DNA from: Ignavibacteria bacterium
Lineage (GTDB): Bacteria > Bacteroidota > Ignavibacteria > Ch128b
Direction of reading: 5' to 3'
Length of the DNA stretch: 64,000 bases
NCBI GenBank assembly: GCA_013177855.1
Contig: JABLYA010000001.1
Location: 248,001 to 312,000, forward strand
Positions within the stretch are counted from its first letter, which is position 1. Every line of letters begins with the position of its first letter. A program made the translations under genes and the position numbers. A model generated the notes under the pieces. The model did not search any database, had not been told where the DNA came from, and saw only the letters and a program-made list of their open reading frames with translations. Positions 17,344-27,309 of this stretch are shown here, piece after piece.

Positions 17344-18783
17344 TTAGTATGTAATTGTTAGATAGATTTTTTTCTTTGAAAATTTTATTCCTGGTGCAGG
17401 AAAATGAATCAGATTAAATGTATTTTTTAGAAACTGCCAGAATTGTCCATATAATGGAATTTGCTCGAAATCATAGTCAAGTGTTAAGTAATAATTTTGA
17501 TCTGCAACAGCGTAGCCATTCCAGTTTCTCATCTGATAACCAATTGCAAGACACAAAAAATCGGGCCAATATTTTTCTAAATTTTCTGGAAGCATATTAT
17601 TGATCTTAAAACTCAAATAAAAACTTTGTCCTTCGTAATCATCTATCACAAATTTATTTCTATAAAGTTCATCATTTGGATCTTTCTTCAATAATCTTTT
17701 AGATGGATAATAACTCAATTTAAGATTAACATTTTTTAGTGGTGGAATATAATATTGAAGCAGTGGATAAAAAGCACCACCAAAATCAAACATTGCATCA
17801 CCTGGACTAAATCCCCAGTCTTTAGCATAACCATCATAAGTTTCAACATATAATTGGTAAGTCAAAGCTAATATTGAACCAAGCCACATCGATGTTTCAT
17901 CAGAAAAATTCGACCAACTTAAGGATGAAGAAAACAAATGCTGAATAGCTGTTGCACCCCACCAGTGACCTAATTTATCAATCCATAGAGCGTACTCCCA
18001 GTCGTTTTGGAAATGAAATTTTGTTCTTGTCCCCTGCCACCAAGCTTTAGATTGATGGTGATGAACAACAGCAACCGATGCCGAAGTGAGAGCAGTTACA
18101 AGTAATAAACGATCGAAGTAAATTTTTGTTTTTAAATTGTAATTGACAGGTTGAATTGATTGAAGTTCTTTATACTTGAAAATGTAATACACATCGTTTG
18201 ATTTAATTGTATCGTTTGGTTGATGCAGAACAAAGTCTTGCGCCATTCCAAATTCATTAACAGGCGTCACCCTGAGCCTGTCGAAGGATGACTTTTCACT
18301 TTCTGCCAAAACTAATTCGTCAGGATTCGGCAAACTCAGCCTGACATCACGAATTGAAAAAACATTGTCAGGCTTCGATAAACTCAGCCTGACATTTGAG
18401 TTTTTAATTGAAGTCTTTTTATGCTCATCAAGTGATGTCACCCTGAGCTTGTCGAAGGGCGTCACCCTGAGCCTGTCGAAGGGTGACTTTTCACTTTCCG
18501 TCAAAACTAATCCGTCAGGATTCGTCAAGCTCAGCCTGACATTTGAGTTTTTAATTGAAGTCATTTTATGATCATCAAGCGATGTCACCCTGAGCTTGCC
18601 GAAGGGCGTCACCCTGAGCTTGTCGAAGGGTGACTTTTCACTTTCTGCCAAAACTAATTGGTCAGGATTCGTCAAGCTCCGCCTGACATTTGGGGAGACT
18701 TTATTGATTTTTGAAAAAGAAAAAACGTTTGAATTAATAAATAAAACTCCAATCAGACTAACCCAAACAATGAATGTTTTCAT
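17344..18783 (-). CDS. DUF2279 (YfiM-like) protein with an N-terminal insert of palindromic repeats
   Basis: 479 residues. A signal peptide (about 1-22) is followed at about residues 33-172 by an unusual repetitive segment with motifs such as FDKLRVT and NVRLSLTNPD. It is encoded by nine REP-like hairpin units. The real domain begins near residue 200: SKAWWQG, DKLGHWWGATAIQHL, WGFSPGDAMFDFGGA, matching DUF2279, a periplasmic or envelope protein family of unknown function. The insert is in frame through 147-base (49-codon) tandem units. Whether the insert is translated and tolerated, or the true start lies after it, is open; no ATG with a good ribosome binding site is obvious between insert and domain. 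Confidence 0.72.
   Translation of the reverse strand: MKTFIVWVSLIGVLFINSNVFSFSKINKVSPNVRRSLTNPDQLVLAESEKSPFDKLRVTPFGKLRVTSLDDHKMTSIKNSNVRLSLTNPDGLVLTESEKSPFDRLRVTPFDKLRVTSLDEHKKTSIKNSNVRLSLSKPDNVFSIRDVRLSLPNPDELVLAESEKSSFDRLRVTPVNEFGMAQDFVLHQPNDTIKSNDVYYIFKYKELQSIQPVNYNLKTKIYFDRLLLVTALTSASVAVVHHHQSKAWWQGTRTKFHFQNDWEYALWIDKLGHWWGATAIQHLFSSSLSWSNFSDETSMWLGSILALTYQLYVETYDGYAKDWGFSPGDAMFDFGGAFYPLLQYYIPPLKNVNLKLSYYPSKRLLKKDPNDELYRNKFVIDDYEGQSFYLSFKINNMLPENLEKYWPDFLCLAIGYQMRNWNGYAVADQNYYLTLDYDFEQIPLYGQFWQFLKNTFNLIHFPAPGIKFSKKKIYLTITY
18266..18687. repeat. Cluster of nine REP-like palindromes (two stem variants) in a 147-bp tandem arrangement
   Basis: Units of type A (GTCACCCTGAGC...CGAAGGGTGAC) begin at 18266, 18437, 18461, 18584 and 18608. 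Type B units (GTCAGG...CAGCCTGAC) begin at 18319, 18367, 18514 and 18661. The complement of type B shares the core CTGAGCTTG.CGAA with type A, but its stem has GG/CC where A has CC/GG, a compensatory change. A-to-B spacing is 53 bases three times, and the A, A, B sets recur with a 147-base period. Units at 18437 and 18584 are incomplete on their right side because the next unit starts directly. All lie within the DUF2279 reading frame. Confidence 0.9.
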
Positions 18784-18784
18784 T

Positions 18785-20302
18785 TTATTTTTCAGGTCTC
18801 ATTGTTGGGAAAAGAATCACATCACGGATTGAATGTTGATTTGTCAAAAGCATAACAAGTCTATCGATACCAATTCCAAGTCCAGCTGTTGGAGGCATTC
18901 CATATTCAAGAGCACGAACGAAGTCTTCATCAAACATATGTGCTTCTTCGTCGCCTGCTTTTCTCATTTTCATTTGTTCTTCAAATCTTAATCTTTGATC
19001 AATTGGATCATTCAATTCACTAAAAGCATTGCATAGTTCTCTACCCATTACAAATCCCTCAAATCTTTCAACCACATCTGGTCGAGATCGGTGTCTCTTT
19101 GCAAGCGGTGAAAGTTCAAGTGGATAATCATAAATAAATGTAGGTTGAATTAAATCAGGCTGAACGAGTTCACTAAAAATTTCATCAATCAATTTTCCAC
19201 GAGTGATATTTTTATCAACATCAAGTTCTCTTGATTTTGCAAAAGAGAAGAGAGAGTCATAATCATCGTTAAGTATATCTATACCCAGTTTTTCTTTTGT
19301 AAGTTCAGCCATCGAATATCTTTTCCAGGGAGGAGTAAAATCAATTTCATTACCTTCAATTAAAATTTTTTGAGTTCCGTGTAACTTTTGCACGATGTGA
19401 GAAATTAGTTTTTCAACAAATTCCATCATCCAGAAATAGTCTTTATAAGCAACATAAAGCTCGAGCATCGTAAATTCAGGATTATGCTCTCTATCCATTC
19501 CTTCATTCCTAAAATCCTTGGCGATTTCATAAACACCTTCAAAGCCTCCGACAATCAATCTCTTTAGATAAAGTTCGTCAGCAATTCTTAAGTACAAATC
19601 CATATCAAGAGCATTGTGATGAGTGATAAATGGTCTTGCTGCGGCACCTCCATAAATCGGTTGGAGAACAGGTGTTTCAACTTCAAAATAACCACAAGAA
19701 TCAAGATACTCTCTTAAGTAACGAATTATTTTTGTTCGTTTGACAAAAACATCAAGCACTTCTCGGTTTACGATTAAATCAACATATCGCTGACGATAGC
19801 GTAATTCTTTATCTGCGAATTGATCGTAAATAATTTTATTTCCATTTTCATCAATAACTTCTTTTGCAATTGGTATGGGTCTGATTGATTTGCATAAAAC
19901 AGTTAATTCTTTTACGTGGATAGTGGTCTCACCTGTTTTTGTTTTAAATACAAACCCTTTTACGCCAATTATATCTCCTATGTCAAGCAGTTTAAAAATA
20001 TCGTAAGCATCACCGAGATCATCTTTTTTAAGATAGATTTGAATCTTACCTTCAAAATCCATTATGTGAGCAAATGATGCTTTGCCCATTCTTCTGAGAG
20101 ACATTATCCTCCCTGCAACTGAAACATCCTTCCCTTCAAGCTCTGAATAATTTTCTAAAATTTCTTTTGAACGATGAGTTACATCGTAATTGTAAGGATA
20201 AGGATTGATTCCCCTTTTCTTAAGTTCCTCTAATTCTTCAAGTCTTCTTTTAATTAAAACATTTATATCTTCAAAATGTAAATTTTGATGTTCGTTGTTC
20301 AT
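18785..20302 (-). CDS. lysS: Lysine--tRNA ligase, class II
   Basis: About 505 residues from ATG 20302, which overlaps the dacB stop as ATGA and follows a GAGGGAA ribosome binding site; an upstream in-frame start at 20341 is less likely. An N-terminal OB-fold anticodon domain (about 50-160) precedes the class II catalytic domain with motif 2 at [18 protein letters not shown] and motif 3 at [12 protein letters not shown] near the end. It charges tRNA-Lys. Confidence 0.95.
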   Translation of the reverse strand: MNNEHQNLHFEDINVLIKRRLEELEELKKRGINPYPYNYDVTHRSKEILENYSELEGKDVSVAGRIMSLRRMGKASFAHIMDFEGKIQIYLKKDDLGDAYDIFKLLDIGDIIGVKGFVFKTKTGETTIHVKELTVLCKSIRPIPIAKEVIDENGNKIIYDQFADKELRYRQRYVDLIVNREVLDVFVKRTKIIRYLREYLDSCGYFEVETPVLQPIYGGAAARPFITHHNALDMDLYLRIADELYLKRLIVGGFEGVYEIAKDFRNEGMDREHNPEFTMLELYVAYKDYFWMMEFVEKLISHIVQKLHGTQKILIEGNEIDFTPPWKRYSMAELTKEKLGIDILNDDYDSLFSFAKSRELDVDKNITRGKLIDEIFSELVQPDLIQPTFIYDYPLELSPLAKRHRSRPDVVERFEGFVMGRELCNAFSELNDPIDQRLRFEEQMKMRKAGDEEAHMFDEDFVRALEYGMPPTAGLGIGIDRLVMLLTNQHSIRDVILFPTMRPEK

Positions 20303-21819
20303 TTTAAATTCCCTCTTGAAAAGTTTGACAATAAAATACAAACTAAATCCTGAATGTTTTCTGCGAGTTTTAATGGTACAAGAAAGTTGTTCGCAATCAT
20401 AACAAATGTGAGCATCTCGCCATCAGTTGTTGTAACATAGCCTGAAAGAGATCGAACTGCATTTATATATCCAGTTTTGGCTCGTACATTATTCATCGCT
20501 CTTGTGTTTTTCATTCGATTAGCAATTGTACCATCCACTCCTGCAATTGGCAGAGATTCATAAAACTCATTGAAATATTTTGAACGATACATAAATCTCA
20601 GCACTGAATTTAGTTGGGCAGGAGTAATTAAATTTAATCTCGATAATCCTGAACCATCAACAATCTGGATATTCTCAGGATCAATTCCCATTTGTTTTAA
20701 GAGATTTTCTGATGCCTTTAATCCATTTTCAAAAGATCCAAATTTCAATTTTTCATAACCAATAGTTTTCATTAATTGTTCAGCATAAAGATTATGACTT
20801 ACTTTATTTACAACTTTTACAATTTCTTTCAATGGTGGAGAAATTTGAGTGAATAATGGTGTGAGTTTCTGATAATCTCTAACAATTCCTAGTTCATCAT
20901 TATCAAGTGCCTGTCCTTTAACTTTAATGCCTTTACTTTCGATAACTTCTTTTAAGACTTGAGCTGTGAACTTTGTTGGATTATTGATTGAAACTGATTC
21001 TTTTATCTCTATCTCTGATTTTCTGATTGTTCCAAAAACTTGAATAATGTTTGTGTTTCTCTCTCTATAGAAATCAATGTTGGTAATTGAATCATCCGAA
21101 ACTGTTACAACATCGTTCAAGATGGTTACATATTTAGTTTTAGGATAAATATCAATAATAGCTTTACGCCCGACTTTTTCTCCAGGAATTATTTTTATAT
21201 CAATACAATTATCATTAAAACAAACTCCGCCTGGTATTGCTGAATAATAATAAGTTTCATCATCCCAGGACCAGCCGTTACCAAGCGCCTCTTCTTCAAA
21301 TGCATCATCATCGGCAATGATATTTCCAGTTATAACTTCAATGCCCATATTCAAAAGACTATCTGCCCAGGCATTAAAAACAGTCAATGCATCTCCATTG
21401 TAAAATCTGGAAGTAATTGTTGGATCTCCAACTCCTCTCAGAATCAAATCACCTTTAATTTCTTCATTTCTAATTTTTCCATTGAGAAAGAGAGAAGTTT
21501 TATAAGTGTAATCAGGTCCCAGCTGCAAGAGCGCAAGAGCTGTGGTGAAAAGCTTCATATTTGAAGCAGGCATAAAATTTTTATGTTCATTCCGACGATA
21601 AAAATATTCCCCAGTTGAAAGAGATTGAATTACAACTCCCCAATGAGCATTTGAAAATGCAGGATCATTAAAAATATCATCTAAAACTTTTGAGAATTCT
21701 TTGAGGTCAGAATACTTAACTTTTGGTAATGTATCTTGTTCTGGTTTCTGCAAAACCTGTGAAAATGAGACATTAATTAAGATAACAATGCAAAAAAGAA
21801 TTGATTTAATTTTCATCAT
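20299..21819 (-). CDS. dacB: D-alanyl-D-alanine carboxypeptidase/endopeptidase (PBP4, S13 family)
   Basis: 506 residues with a signal peptide ([20 protein letters not shown]). The active-site motifs are SNMK in [14 protein letters not shown] (about residue 83), SHN in [14 protein letters not shown] (about 343) and KTG in [15 protein letters not shown] (about 448). Between them is the long insert typical of PBP4-type enzymes. It trims or cleaves peptidoglycan cross-links in the periplasm. The start overlaps the rluB stop by 14 bases. Confidence 0.92.
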   Translation of the reverse strand: MMKIKSILFCIVILINVSFSQVLQKPEQDTLPKVKYSDLKEFSKVLDDIFNDPAFSNAHWGVVIQSLSTGEYFYRRNEHKNFMPASNMKLFTTALALLQLGPDYTYKTSLFLNGKIRNEEIKGDLILRGVGDPTITSRFYNGDALTVFNAWADSLLNMGIEVITGNIIADDDAFEEEALGNGWSWDDETYYYSAIPGGVCFNDNCIDIKIIPGEKVGRKAIIDIYPKTKYVTILNDVVTVSDDSITNIDFYRERNTNIIQVFGTIRKSEIEIKESVSINNPTKFTAQVLKEVIESKGIKVKGQALDNDELGIVRDYQKLTPLFTQISPPLKEIVKVVNKVSHNLYAEQLMKTIGYEKLKFGSFENGLKASENLLKQMGIDPENIQIVDGSGLSRLNLITPAQLNSVLRFMYRSKYFNEFYESLPIAGVDGTIANRMKNTRAMNNVRAKTGYINAVRSLSGYVTTTDGEMLTFVMIANNFLVPLKLAENIQDLVCILLSNFSRGNLK

Positions 21820-22516
21820 ATTTGGTATAAATCCTCTTTATTTCCGAAGGTGAGATTTTAATTAATTTACCTACAGGAACCTTATCCACACGAAAACCTG
21901 CATAACTTGATCGATGCAAAGCTTTCACTGAATATCCAAATTTCCCAAATATTCTTTTCACTACACGATTTCTTCCTTCTCTTAATATAAGTTTAAGTTT
22001 TCTTCTTGTTGAATCAATAAATTCAACAGAGTCGACATTGACAATACCATCTTCAAGATGAACTTTTTTCAATTTAGTCAGAGGCTCCTCAAAAGGTTTA
22101 TCAAGAGTGGCGATGTATTCTCTGGGAATTTTATTCTTCGGATGCATTAAAAAATTTGCGAAGTCACCATCATTAGTTAAAATCAATACACCAGTTGTGT
22201 CTCTATCCAATCTTCCGACAGGGAAAACTCTTTCTTTAACTTTAATAATGTCAAAAATTGTTTTGCGACCTTTCTCGTCTTTCAAAGATGTTATGTATCC
22301 AGCTGGTTTATGAAAAAGATAATAAACAAAATTTTTCAACTTGACAGGTTCACCATCAAAAGTTACCTCATCGTTCTCTGGATCTATTTTCAATCCAAGT
22401 TGAGTTACAACTTTTCCATTAACTTCAATTCTGCCTTCAAGGATTAGCTCGTCAGCTTTTCTTCTTGAAGCAACTCCCGCTTCCGATAAAAATTTATTCA
22501 ATCTCATCTTTTCCAT
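21806..22516 (-). CDS. rluB: Ribosomal large-subunit pseudouridine synthase (RluB/RsuA type)
   Basis: About 236 residues from ATG 22516, chosen because AAGGAGG lies six bases upstream; a longer frame from 22558 lacks such a site and would run into the scpB gene. The S4 domain (MRLNKFLSEAGVASRRKADE) is followed by the catalytic domain with GRLDRDTTGVLILTNDG, which holds the catalytic Asp. The scpB-rluB neighbourhood is common in bacteria. The start lies 23 bases inside the end of scpB. Confidence 0.9.
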   Translation of the reverse strand: MEKMRLNKFLSEAGVASRRKADELILEGRIEVNGKVVTQLGLKIDPENDEVTFDGEPVKLKNFVYYLFHKPAGYITSLKDEKGRKTIFDIIKVKERVFPVGRLDRDTTGVLILTNDGDFANFLMHPKNKIPREYIATLDKPFEEPLTKLKKVHLEDGIVNVDSVEFIDSTRRKLKLILREGRNRVVKRIFGKFGYSVKALHRSSYAGFRVDKVPVGKLIKISPSEIKRIYTKYDEN

Positions 22517-23177
22517 TATTGCCTCCTTGATCACCATTATTATTCTCACCCTCACCAAAATCTAACTCTGGTTGATCTTCTTCAATTAAATTCATTAGAA
22601 GTCTTTTTTTCTGTTCAAGAAAAGCCTCATCACTTAGAATTTCTTCAATCTCTCTTGGCTTTGGTAAATCGCTTATATCGCTTATACCAAAATATTTCAG
22701 AAATTCATCAGTCGTTCCATACAAAAGCGGTCTTCCAACAGTTTCAGCTCTTCCTTTAATACATATTAAATTTTTTTCTAAAAGAGTTGAGAGAATATAA
22801 TCAGCATTCACGCCACGGATTCTTTCAATTTCTGGTTTTGTGATTGGCTGCTTATAAGCGATTATAGCTAAAGTCTCGAGCGCTGCTTGAGAGAGTCGTT
22901 TCTGCCTTCTCTCTGTATTCATAAATCCAACGTATCGAGAAAACTCAGGTCTTGTTGCGAACTGATAACCTTTCGCAATTTTAATTATTCTAAATGCAAC
23001 TCCGTTTTGTTCGTAGAATTGATTTAATTCTTCAATTGCATTTTCGACAAGTGAATAAAGCTCGAGTTCTTCTTCTTTATCAACCGATTTAATGATGTTT
23101 ACAATTGTTTGTGTATCAATTGGTTCATCGGATGCAAAAATTAAAGCTTCGACAATATGTTTTAATTCTCTTTTCAT
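22494..23177 (-). CDS. scpB: Segregation and condensation protein B
   Basis: 227 residues. Winged-helix features are visible: the N-terminal LKHIVEALIFASDEPI and the middle QAALETLAIIAYKQPITKPEIERIRGV, which is the ScpB signature. The C-terminus is a low-complexity acidic and Asn/Gly tail (about 205-227). ScpB dimerises and joins ScpA and SMC in the condensin complex. It overlaps scpA by four bases. No smc gene is in the window. Confidence 0.92.
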   Translation of the reverse strand: MKRELKHIVEALIFASDEPIDTQTIVNIIKSVDKEEELELYSLVENAIEELNQFYEQNGVAFRIIKIAKGYQFATRPEFSRYVGFMNTERRQKRLSQAALETLAIIAYKQPITKPEIERIRGVNADYILSTLLEKNLICIKGRAETVGRPLLYGTTDEFLKYFGISDISDLPKPREIEEILSDEAFLEQKKRLLMNLIEEDQPELDFGEGENNNGDQGGNNGKDEIE

Positions 23178-23896
23178 AGTTTCTTGATTACAAAATTATT
23201 AAAATCTTCCCCACCGATAATCGTTATCACTCGATTTTTTATTAATTCGAGAATTACAATAAATGTAACTATGATCCTCAGCTTCTCAGTCATGCCTGAA
23301 ACAAGTTCTTTAAAATCAACTTCACCTTTTTCCTCAAGTTTATTGATTACATATTCAAGTTGTTCTTCTGTACTGACTGGAGGTTTAACGATTGTATGTT
23401 CAGTTACTTTTGGTAATGATTCAATTACTCTTTTGAATGCTTTTGCAAGATCATAAAGAGTAATATTTTTAAGAAGGACATCAAAATCGTGTGGTGGCGT
23501 TGCTTCATCGTGTTTGAAATATTTTCGAAATGTAATTTTTCTTCTCTGTGCTTCAAGTTCAGATAATTGAGTTGTCATTTCTTTGTAACGCATATACTCT
23601 ACAAGTCTATTAACCAATTCCTCTCTCGGATCAATCTCCTCACCTTTTTCATTTACTTCTCTTGGTAAGAGCATTCTTGCTTTGATATGCATTAGAGTAC
23701 TTGCCATCATAATGAATTCACCTGCGACTTCAAGATCAAGTTCTTCAATAAAGTGCAAGTACTCCATAAATTCTTTTAAAATCTTAGAGATCGGAATGTC
23801 GTAAATATCAAGTTCATCTCTTTTAATAAAAAACAAAAGAAGGTCGAGCGGACCTTCGAAATCTTTTAATGAAACTTTGTAAGTTGTATTAGGCAT
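23174..23896 (-). CDS. scpA: Segregation and condensation protein A
   Basis: About 240 residues from ATG 23896, which shares one base with the trpS stop (TGATG); a TTG just before it is an alternative start. The N-terminus YKVSLKDFEGPLDLLLFFI is the kleisin helix motif that binds the SMC neck, followed by the acidic DELDIYDIPISKI. The C-terminal winged-helix region closes the ring on the SMC head. It is the kleisin of the bacterial condensin. Confidence 0.92.
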   Translation of the reverse strand: MPNTTYKVSLKDFEGPLDLLLFFIKRDELDIYDIPISKILKEFMEYLHFIEELDLEVAGEFIMMASTLMHIKARMLLPREVNEKGEEIDPREELVNRLVEYMRYKEMTTQLSELEAQRRKITFRKYFKHDEATPPHDFDVLLKNITLYDLAKAFKRVIESLPKVTEHTIVKPPVSTEEQLEYVINKLEEKGEVDFKELVSGMTEKLRIIVTFIVILELIKNRVITIIGGEDFNNFVIKKL

Positions 23897-24873
23897 CAAC
23901 CAAACTTCATTTTTTCGTGAACTTCATTCATTGTGGCTTGAGCAACCTTACGTGCCTTAGATTCACATTCGATTAAAATTTCTTTAATTCTTTCAGGTTT
24001 AGTCTCCAATTCTTTTCTTTTGTTTCTGACTGGTTCGAAGAAATTGGCAATTCTTTCAGAGCATTTTAACTTACATTCAACGCATCCGAGCGATCCACTT
24101 CGGCAACCTGCTTCAATCTCAGTAACTTCATCAGGATTAAATTTTTTATGATAAGTAAAGACAAGACAAATCTCTGGTCTACCTGGATCATTCTTTCTTA
24201 TTTTTTGCGGATCTGTAACTGCTTTTCGAAGTTTTTGTTTAATTGTTTCTGGTTCATCGGAAATCAAAATTGCATTATTCAACGATTTACTCATCTTGGC
24301 ATTTCCATCGAGACCTGGTAATCTTGCAAATTGACTGAGTAACGGTTCGGGCTCAGGAAAAACTTCTCCCCAGGTTTGATTGAATTTTCTTGCAATTTCT
24401 CGTGTGATTTCAATATGAGGCACCTGGTCCTCACCAACAGGGACATAATTTCCTTTGTATAAAAGAATATCAGCAGCTTGAAGAACTGGGTAACCGAGAT
24501 GTCCATAAGTTATGTTTTCAATTTTTAAATCACGAACCTGCTCTTTAACTGTAGGATTTCGTTCCAATCTGGCAGTTGTAATAAGCATTGAAAAAATTAA
24601 GTGGAGTTCTGTGTGCTCTTTGATTTGTGATTGTCTGAAGATTGGACTTTTTTCGGGATCAATTCCTGCGGCAATCCAGTCAATTGCCATTTCAATAGAG
24701 TCATTTTCAATATTAGATGTATCTAAAGAAGTTGTTAAAACATGATAATCTGCAATTAAATGGTAATTCTGGAAATCGTTTTGAAGTTTAATCCAGTTTT
24801 CGAGAGCACCTACAAAATGACCGATATGCAATCGTCCAGTAGGTCTCATTCCGCTCAAAATTATCTTTTTCAT
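23896..24873 (-). CDS. trpS: Tryptophan--tRNA ligase
   Basis: 325 residues. Class I motifs: the HIGH motif in GRLHIGHFVGALENW near the N-terminus and KMSKS in GNAKMSKSLNNA near 200. It also has a central Cys-containing stretch (GCRSGSLGCVECKLKC), a four-cysteine pattern found in some TrpRS. It charges tRNA-Trp. It overlaps scpA by one base and follows the HNH gene by nine bases. Confidence 0.94.
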   Translation of the reverse strand: MKKIILSGMRPTGRLHIGHFVGALENWIKLQNDFQNYHLIADYHVLTTSLDTSNIENDSIEMAIDWIAAGIDPEKSPIFRQSQIKEHTELHLIFSMLITTARLERNPTVKEQVRDLKIENITYGHLGYPVLQAADILLYKGNYVPVGEDQVPHIEITREIARKFNQTWGEVFPEPEPLLSQFARLPGLDGNAKMSKSLNNAILISDEPETIKQKLRKAVTDPQKIRKNDPGRPEICLVFTYHKKFNPDEVTEIEAGCRSGSLGCVECKLKCSERIANFFEPVRNKRKELETKPERIKEILIECESKARKVAQATMNEVHEKMKFG

Positions 24874-24882
24874 TTTGCCTCT

Positions 24883-25371
24883 TTATGTTAAATAAAGGAA
24901 TGGTTTCCACCGTTCATCGACCTGCCCGACAAAGTTTTTCAAAAACATAATGTGACTTGGTCTGAACGGTTTTCTGATTAAATGCATATTTGCTTCTTCT
25001 AAAGTTCTATCACCTTTCTTATTGTTGCACTTGATACATGCTGTTACAAGATTTTCCCAGGTATCTTGCCCACCTTTAGATTTTGGGATAATATGATCGA
25101 TTGTTAATGGAAGATCTGATCTTCCACAATATTGACATTTGTGATTATCTCTTCTTAAGATATTTTTCCTTGAGAGCATAACTTTTTTATAATGAACATT
25201 AACATAATTAGACAAACGAATTATACTTGGAAACGGCAAACTTATAGATGGGGACCTCAATACAAGTCCATCTTTCTTAGCAATTATCTCGGCTTTATTA
25301 GTTAATAATAAAACAACTGCTTTTTTTGTTGAACAAATGGTAAGTGCTTCATAATTCTGGTTAAGAACCAG
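24883..25371 (-). CDS. HNH endonuclease-fold protein; start uncertain
   Basis: The core contains CQYCGRSDLPLTIDHIIPKSKGG and CIKCNN, a zinc-bound HNH nuclease motif. A standard start (TTG 25260) would drop upstream codons that clearly belong: the same frame reads KVLVLNQNYEALTICSTKKA, a conserved N-terminus of this HNH family. No ATG, GTG or TTG lies upstream of it in frame before a TGA that is also the stop of the upstream small gene. I tentatively place the start at CTG 25371. Readthrough, frameshifting from the GTG that overlaps the stop, or a sequence error could also explain it. The role of these stand-alone HNH proteins is not established. Confidence 0.65.
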   Translation of the reverse strand: MVLNQNYEALTICSTKKAVVLLLTNKAEIIAKKDGLVLRSPSISLPFPSIIRLSNYVNVHYKKVMLSRKNILRRDNHKCQYCGRSDLPLTIDHIIPKSKGGQDTWENLVTACIKCNNKKGDRTLEEANMHLIRKPFRPSHIMFLKNFVGQVDERWKPFLYLT

Positions 25372-25428
25372 AACCTTGGCGTTTAGTCTGCCGTTTGTAT
25401 GTCTTACTTTCGCCGCGAACTTTAAACC

Positions 25429-25620
25429 TCACTTCTTTTTATTTAATAAATTATAAATTCTATTACCTAAACGCAAAATTAATACAATTGATGCAAAAAA
25501 AATTGCCAGGTAAGCGTAATCCATTGGAAATTGATGGGTCCACATCAAAAAAATAATTATTACCATCAAAAACATCGTAATGTAACTTATTGTATCAATT
25601 AGTTTTTGATTCCACTTCAT
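25429..25620 (-). CDS. Small two-span membrane protein, unknown function
   Basis: 63 residues with two hydrophobic helices (about 12-27 and 33-52) and a basic tail ending LLNKKK. It starts inside the last 26 bases of mnmA and stops with TGA at 25429-25431. The reading frame downstream of this TGA is the HNH frame, so the two could be read as one protein if the stop were bypassed. No family recognised. Confidence 0.5.
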   Translation of the reverse strand: MKWNQKLIDTISYITMFLMVIIIFLMWTHQFPMDYAYLAIFFASIVLILRLGNRIYNLLNKKK

Positions 25621-26752
25621 TTGTTAAGTCCTTTAATATTATACCGCCAACTAATAAAAATCCTTCATCATTATATAAAACTGCACTTTGACCTGGTGTG
25701 ACAGCTCTTTTTTCATCTATTAAGTCTACAATAATCAAATCATCATCAACCAAATGAATTTTTGCTTTTCCTGGTTTATCGGAGTAACGAACTTTTACAA
25801 AGACTTCATCACCAGGTTTGATTTCAGGAACCGATACATAATTTATTTTATTCATACTGAATCTTTTACAGATCAATTCTACCGCATCCCCCAATTCAAT
25901 TACATTATCTCCAATAGAAATTGATTTCACATAAACTGGTTTACCTAATGCAACCTCAATACCTCTTCTCTGCCCAATTGTATAAAATGGAATTCCCTTA
26001 TGCTCTCCGACTTTCTTTCCATGATAAACAAAATCACCTTTCTTTATTTCAATTTTTCTCTCTTCAAATTTTTCCTGTAAGAATCTTCCATAATCATCAT
26101 CAACAACAAAACATATCTCTTGACTTTCTGGTTTATTTGCAGGTCTTATTTTAAATTCTCTTGCCAGCTCTCTGACTTCCTCTTTTGTCATATCTTCGAG
26201 CGGGAAAATCGTTCGAGCCAAAAATTCCTGCGGTAATCCCCACAAAGCATAAGCCTGATCTTTACGATTCATAAAATCTGATTTAAGTTTATATCGATTA
26301 GAATTTTTATCGTAAACAAGCTTTGCGTAATGTCCTGTGGCTATATAATAAGCACCAAGTTTTTCGGCTTCCTTAATTAAATCGCCCCATTTAACTTCTC
26401 TGTTGCAAACAATACAGGGATTTGGGGTTCTACCATGTAAATATTCATCAATAAAATTTTCAATCACGGCTTCTTTGAAATTTTCAGTAAAATCAACAGT
26501 AAAATGCGGGAAATTATATTGCACGGCTACACTTTTTGCATCGAATATTGCATCAAGTGAACAGCATCCGCTCTCATGTTTTGGGGCACCTCCGACTTCC
26601 ATAAAGCCCCAGGTTTTCATTGTAATTCCAATAACATCAAATCCTGCTAATTTAAGCAATACTGCCGCAACGGATGAATCAACTCCACCCGACATTGCAA
26701 CTACGACAGGTCTTGATTTGTCATATTTATTAAATTTTTCTAATATTTTCAT
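25595..26752 (-). CDS. mnmA: tRNA-specific 2-thiouridylase
   Basis: 385 residues. The N-terminal PP-loop AMSGGVDSSVAAVLL binds ATP; the catalytic Cys lies in GRTPNPCIVCNREVKWG (about residue 114) and the partner Cys in SQEICFVVDD (about 214). It installs the 2-thio group on U34 of tRNA-Lys, -Glu and -Gln, using sulfur from a cysteine desulfurase such as that encoded at 58537. The gene is the first of the minus-strand run; its promoter must lie in the gap with glgC. Confidence 0.94.
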   Translation of the reverse strand: MKILEKFNKYDKSRPVVVAMSGGVDSSVAAVLLKLAGFDVIGITMKTWGFMEVGGAPKHESGCCSLDAIFDAKSVAVQYNFPHFTVDFTENFKEAVIENFIDEYLHGRTPNPCIVCNREVKWGDLIKEAEKLGAYYIATGHYAKLVYDKNSNRYKLKSDFMNRKDQAYALWGLPQEFLARTIFPLEDMTKEEVRELAREFKIRPANKPESQEICFVVDDDYGRFLQEKFEERKIEIKKGDFVYHGKKVGEHKGIPFYTIGQRRGIEVALGKPVYVKSISIGDNVIELGDAVELICKRFSMNKINYVSVPEIKPGDEVFVKVRYSDKPGKAKIHLVDDDLIIVDLIDEKRAVTPGQSAVLYNDEGFLLVGGIILKDLTNEVESKTN

Positions 26753-27309
26753 ATCTCAAGTTAAGAATAATGTTAGTGATATTCTAAAACCAATTATTTA
26801 CCAAACAAAAAAGAATAAAAAAAGTTTCAAGTCATTCCTAAATTGTTCAAAAAAAAATAAAGTCTAAATTCGAATTGACACTGAAATTAATCTTCTGATT
26901 AATTTAATAATGAATACACAAAAGTCAATTTGATCAAATTCTCAAAATCTTAAAATAAAAATCTAATTAATTGAGCTTCGTATCATTACAAGCCTTCAAA
27001 ACCTTAGCTTTTTTTGTTCACTTAAATGACTAAAGCAAAAATTAATCTTTCAATTTGCAAATGATTAAAACTAAGAAATTGAAATTAGAACTAAGATTAA
27101 AGAAAAATTTAATGTCTGTCCTAAAAATCAGTTCAATAAAACAAAAAGTTAATTCAATTATCCATTATCAATCAATTTATATGTAATAACCTTTATAAAA
27201 CAAAAAGTTTTTTTTATTTTAGAGAGAGAAAGTTGATTGAGGCAATTGATCGAATGTTTTGTAACTGTGTTAAGTTTCAAAAAACATTTAAAACTTCAGG
27301 GAGGAAAAA
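26753..27309. other. Intergenic divergent promoter region between mnmA and glgC
   Basis: 557 bases, very AT-rich. It must contain the promoters of both the minus-strand mnmA operon and plus-strand glgC. A ribosome binding site (AGGGAGGAAAAA) sits just before the glgC ATG. I see no coding frame, palindrome or operator I can name. Confidence 0.6.

Noticed and set aside
18365-18832. Plus-strand frames with VTLSLSKG motifs
   Set aside because: They are the other strand of the REP-like palindromes within the DUF2279 gene and have no domain or ribosome binding site.
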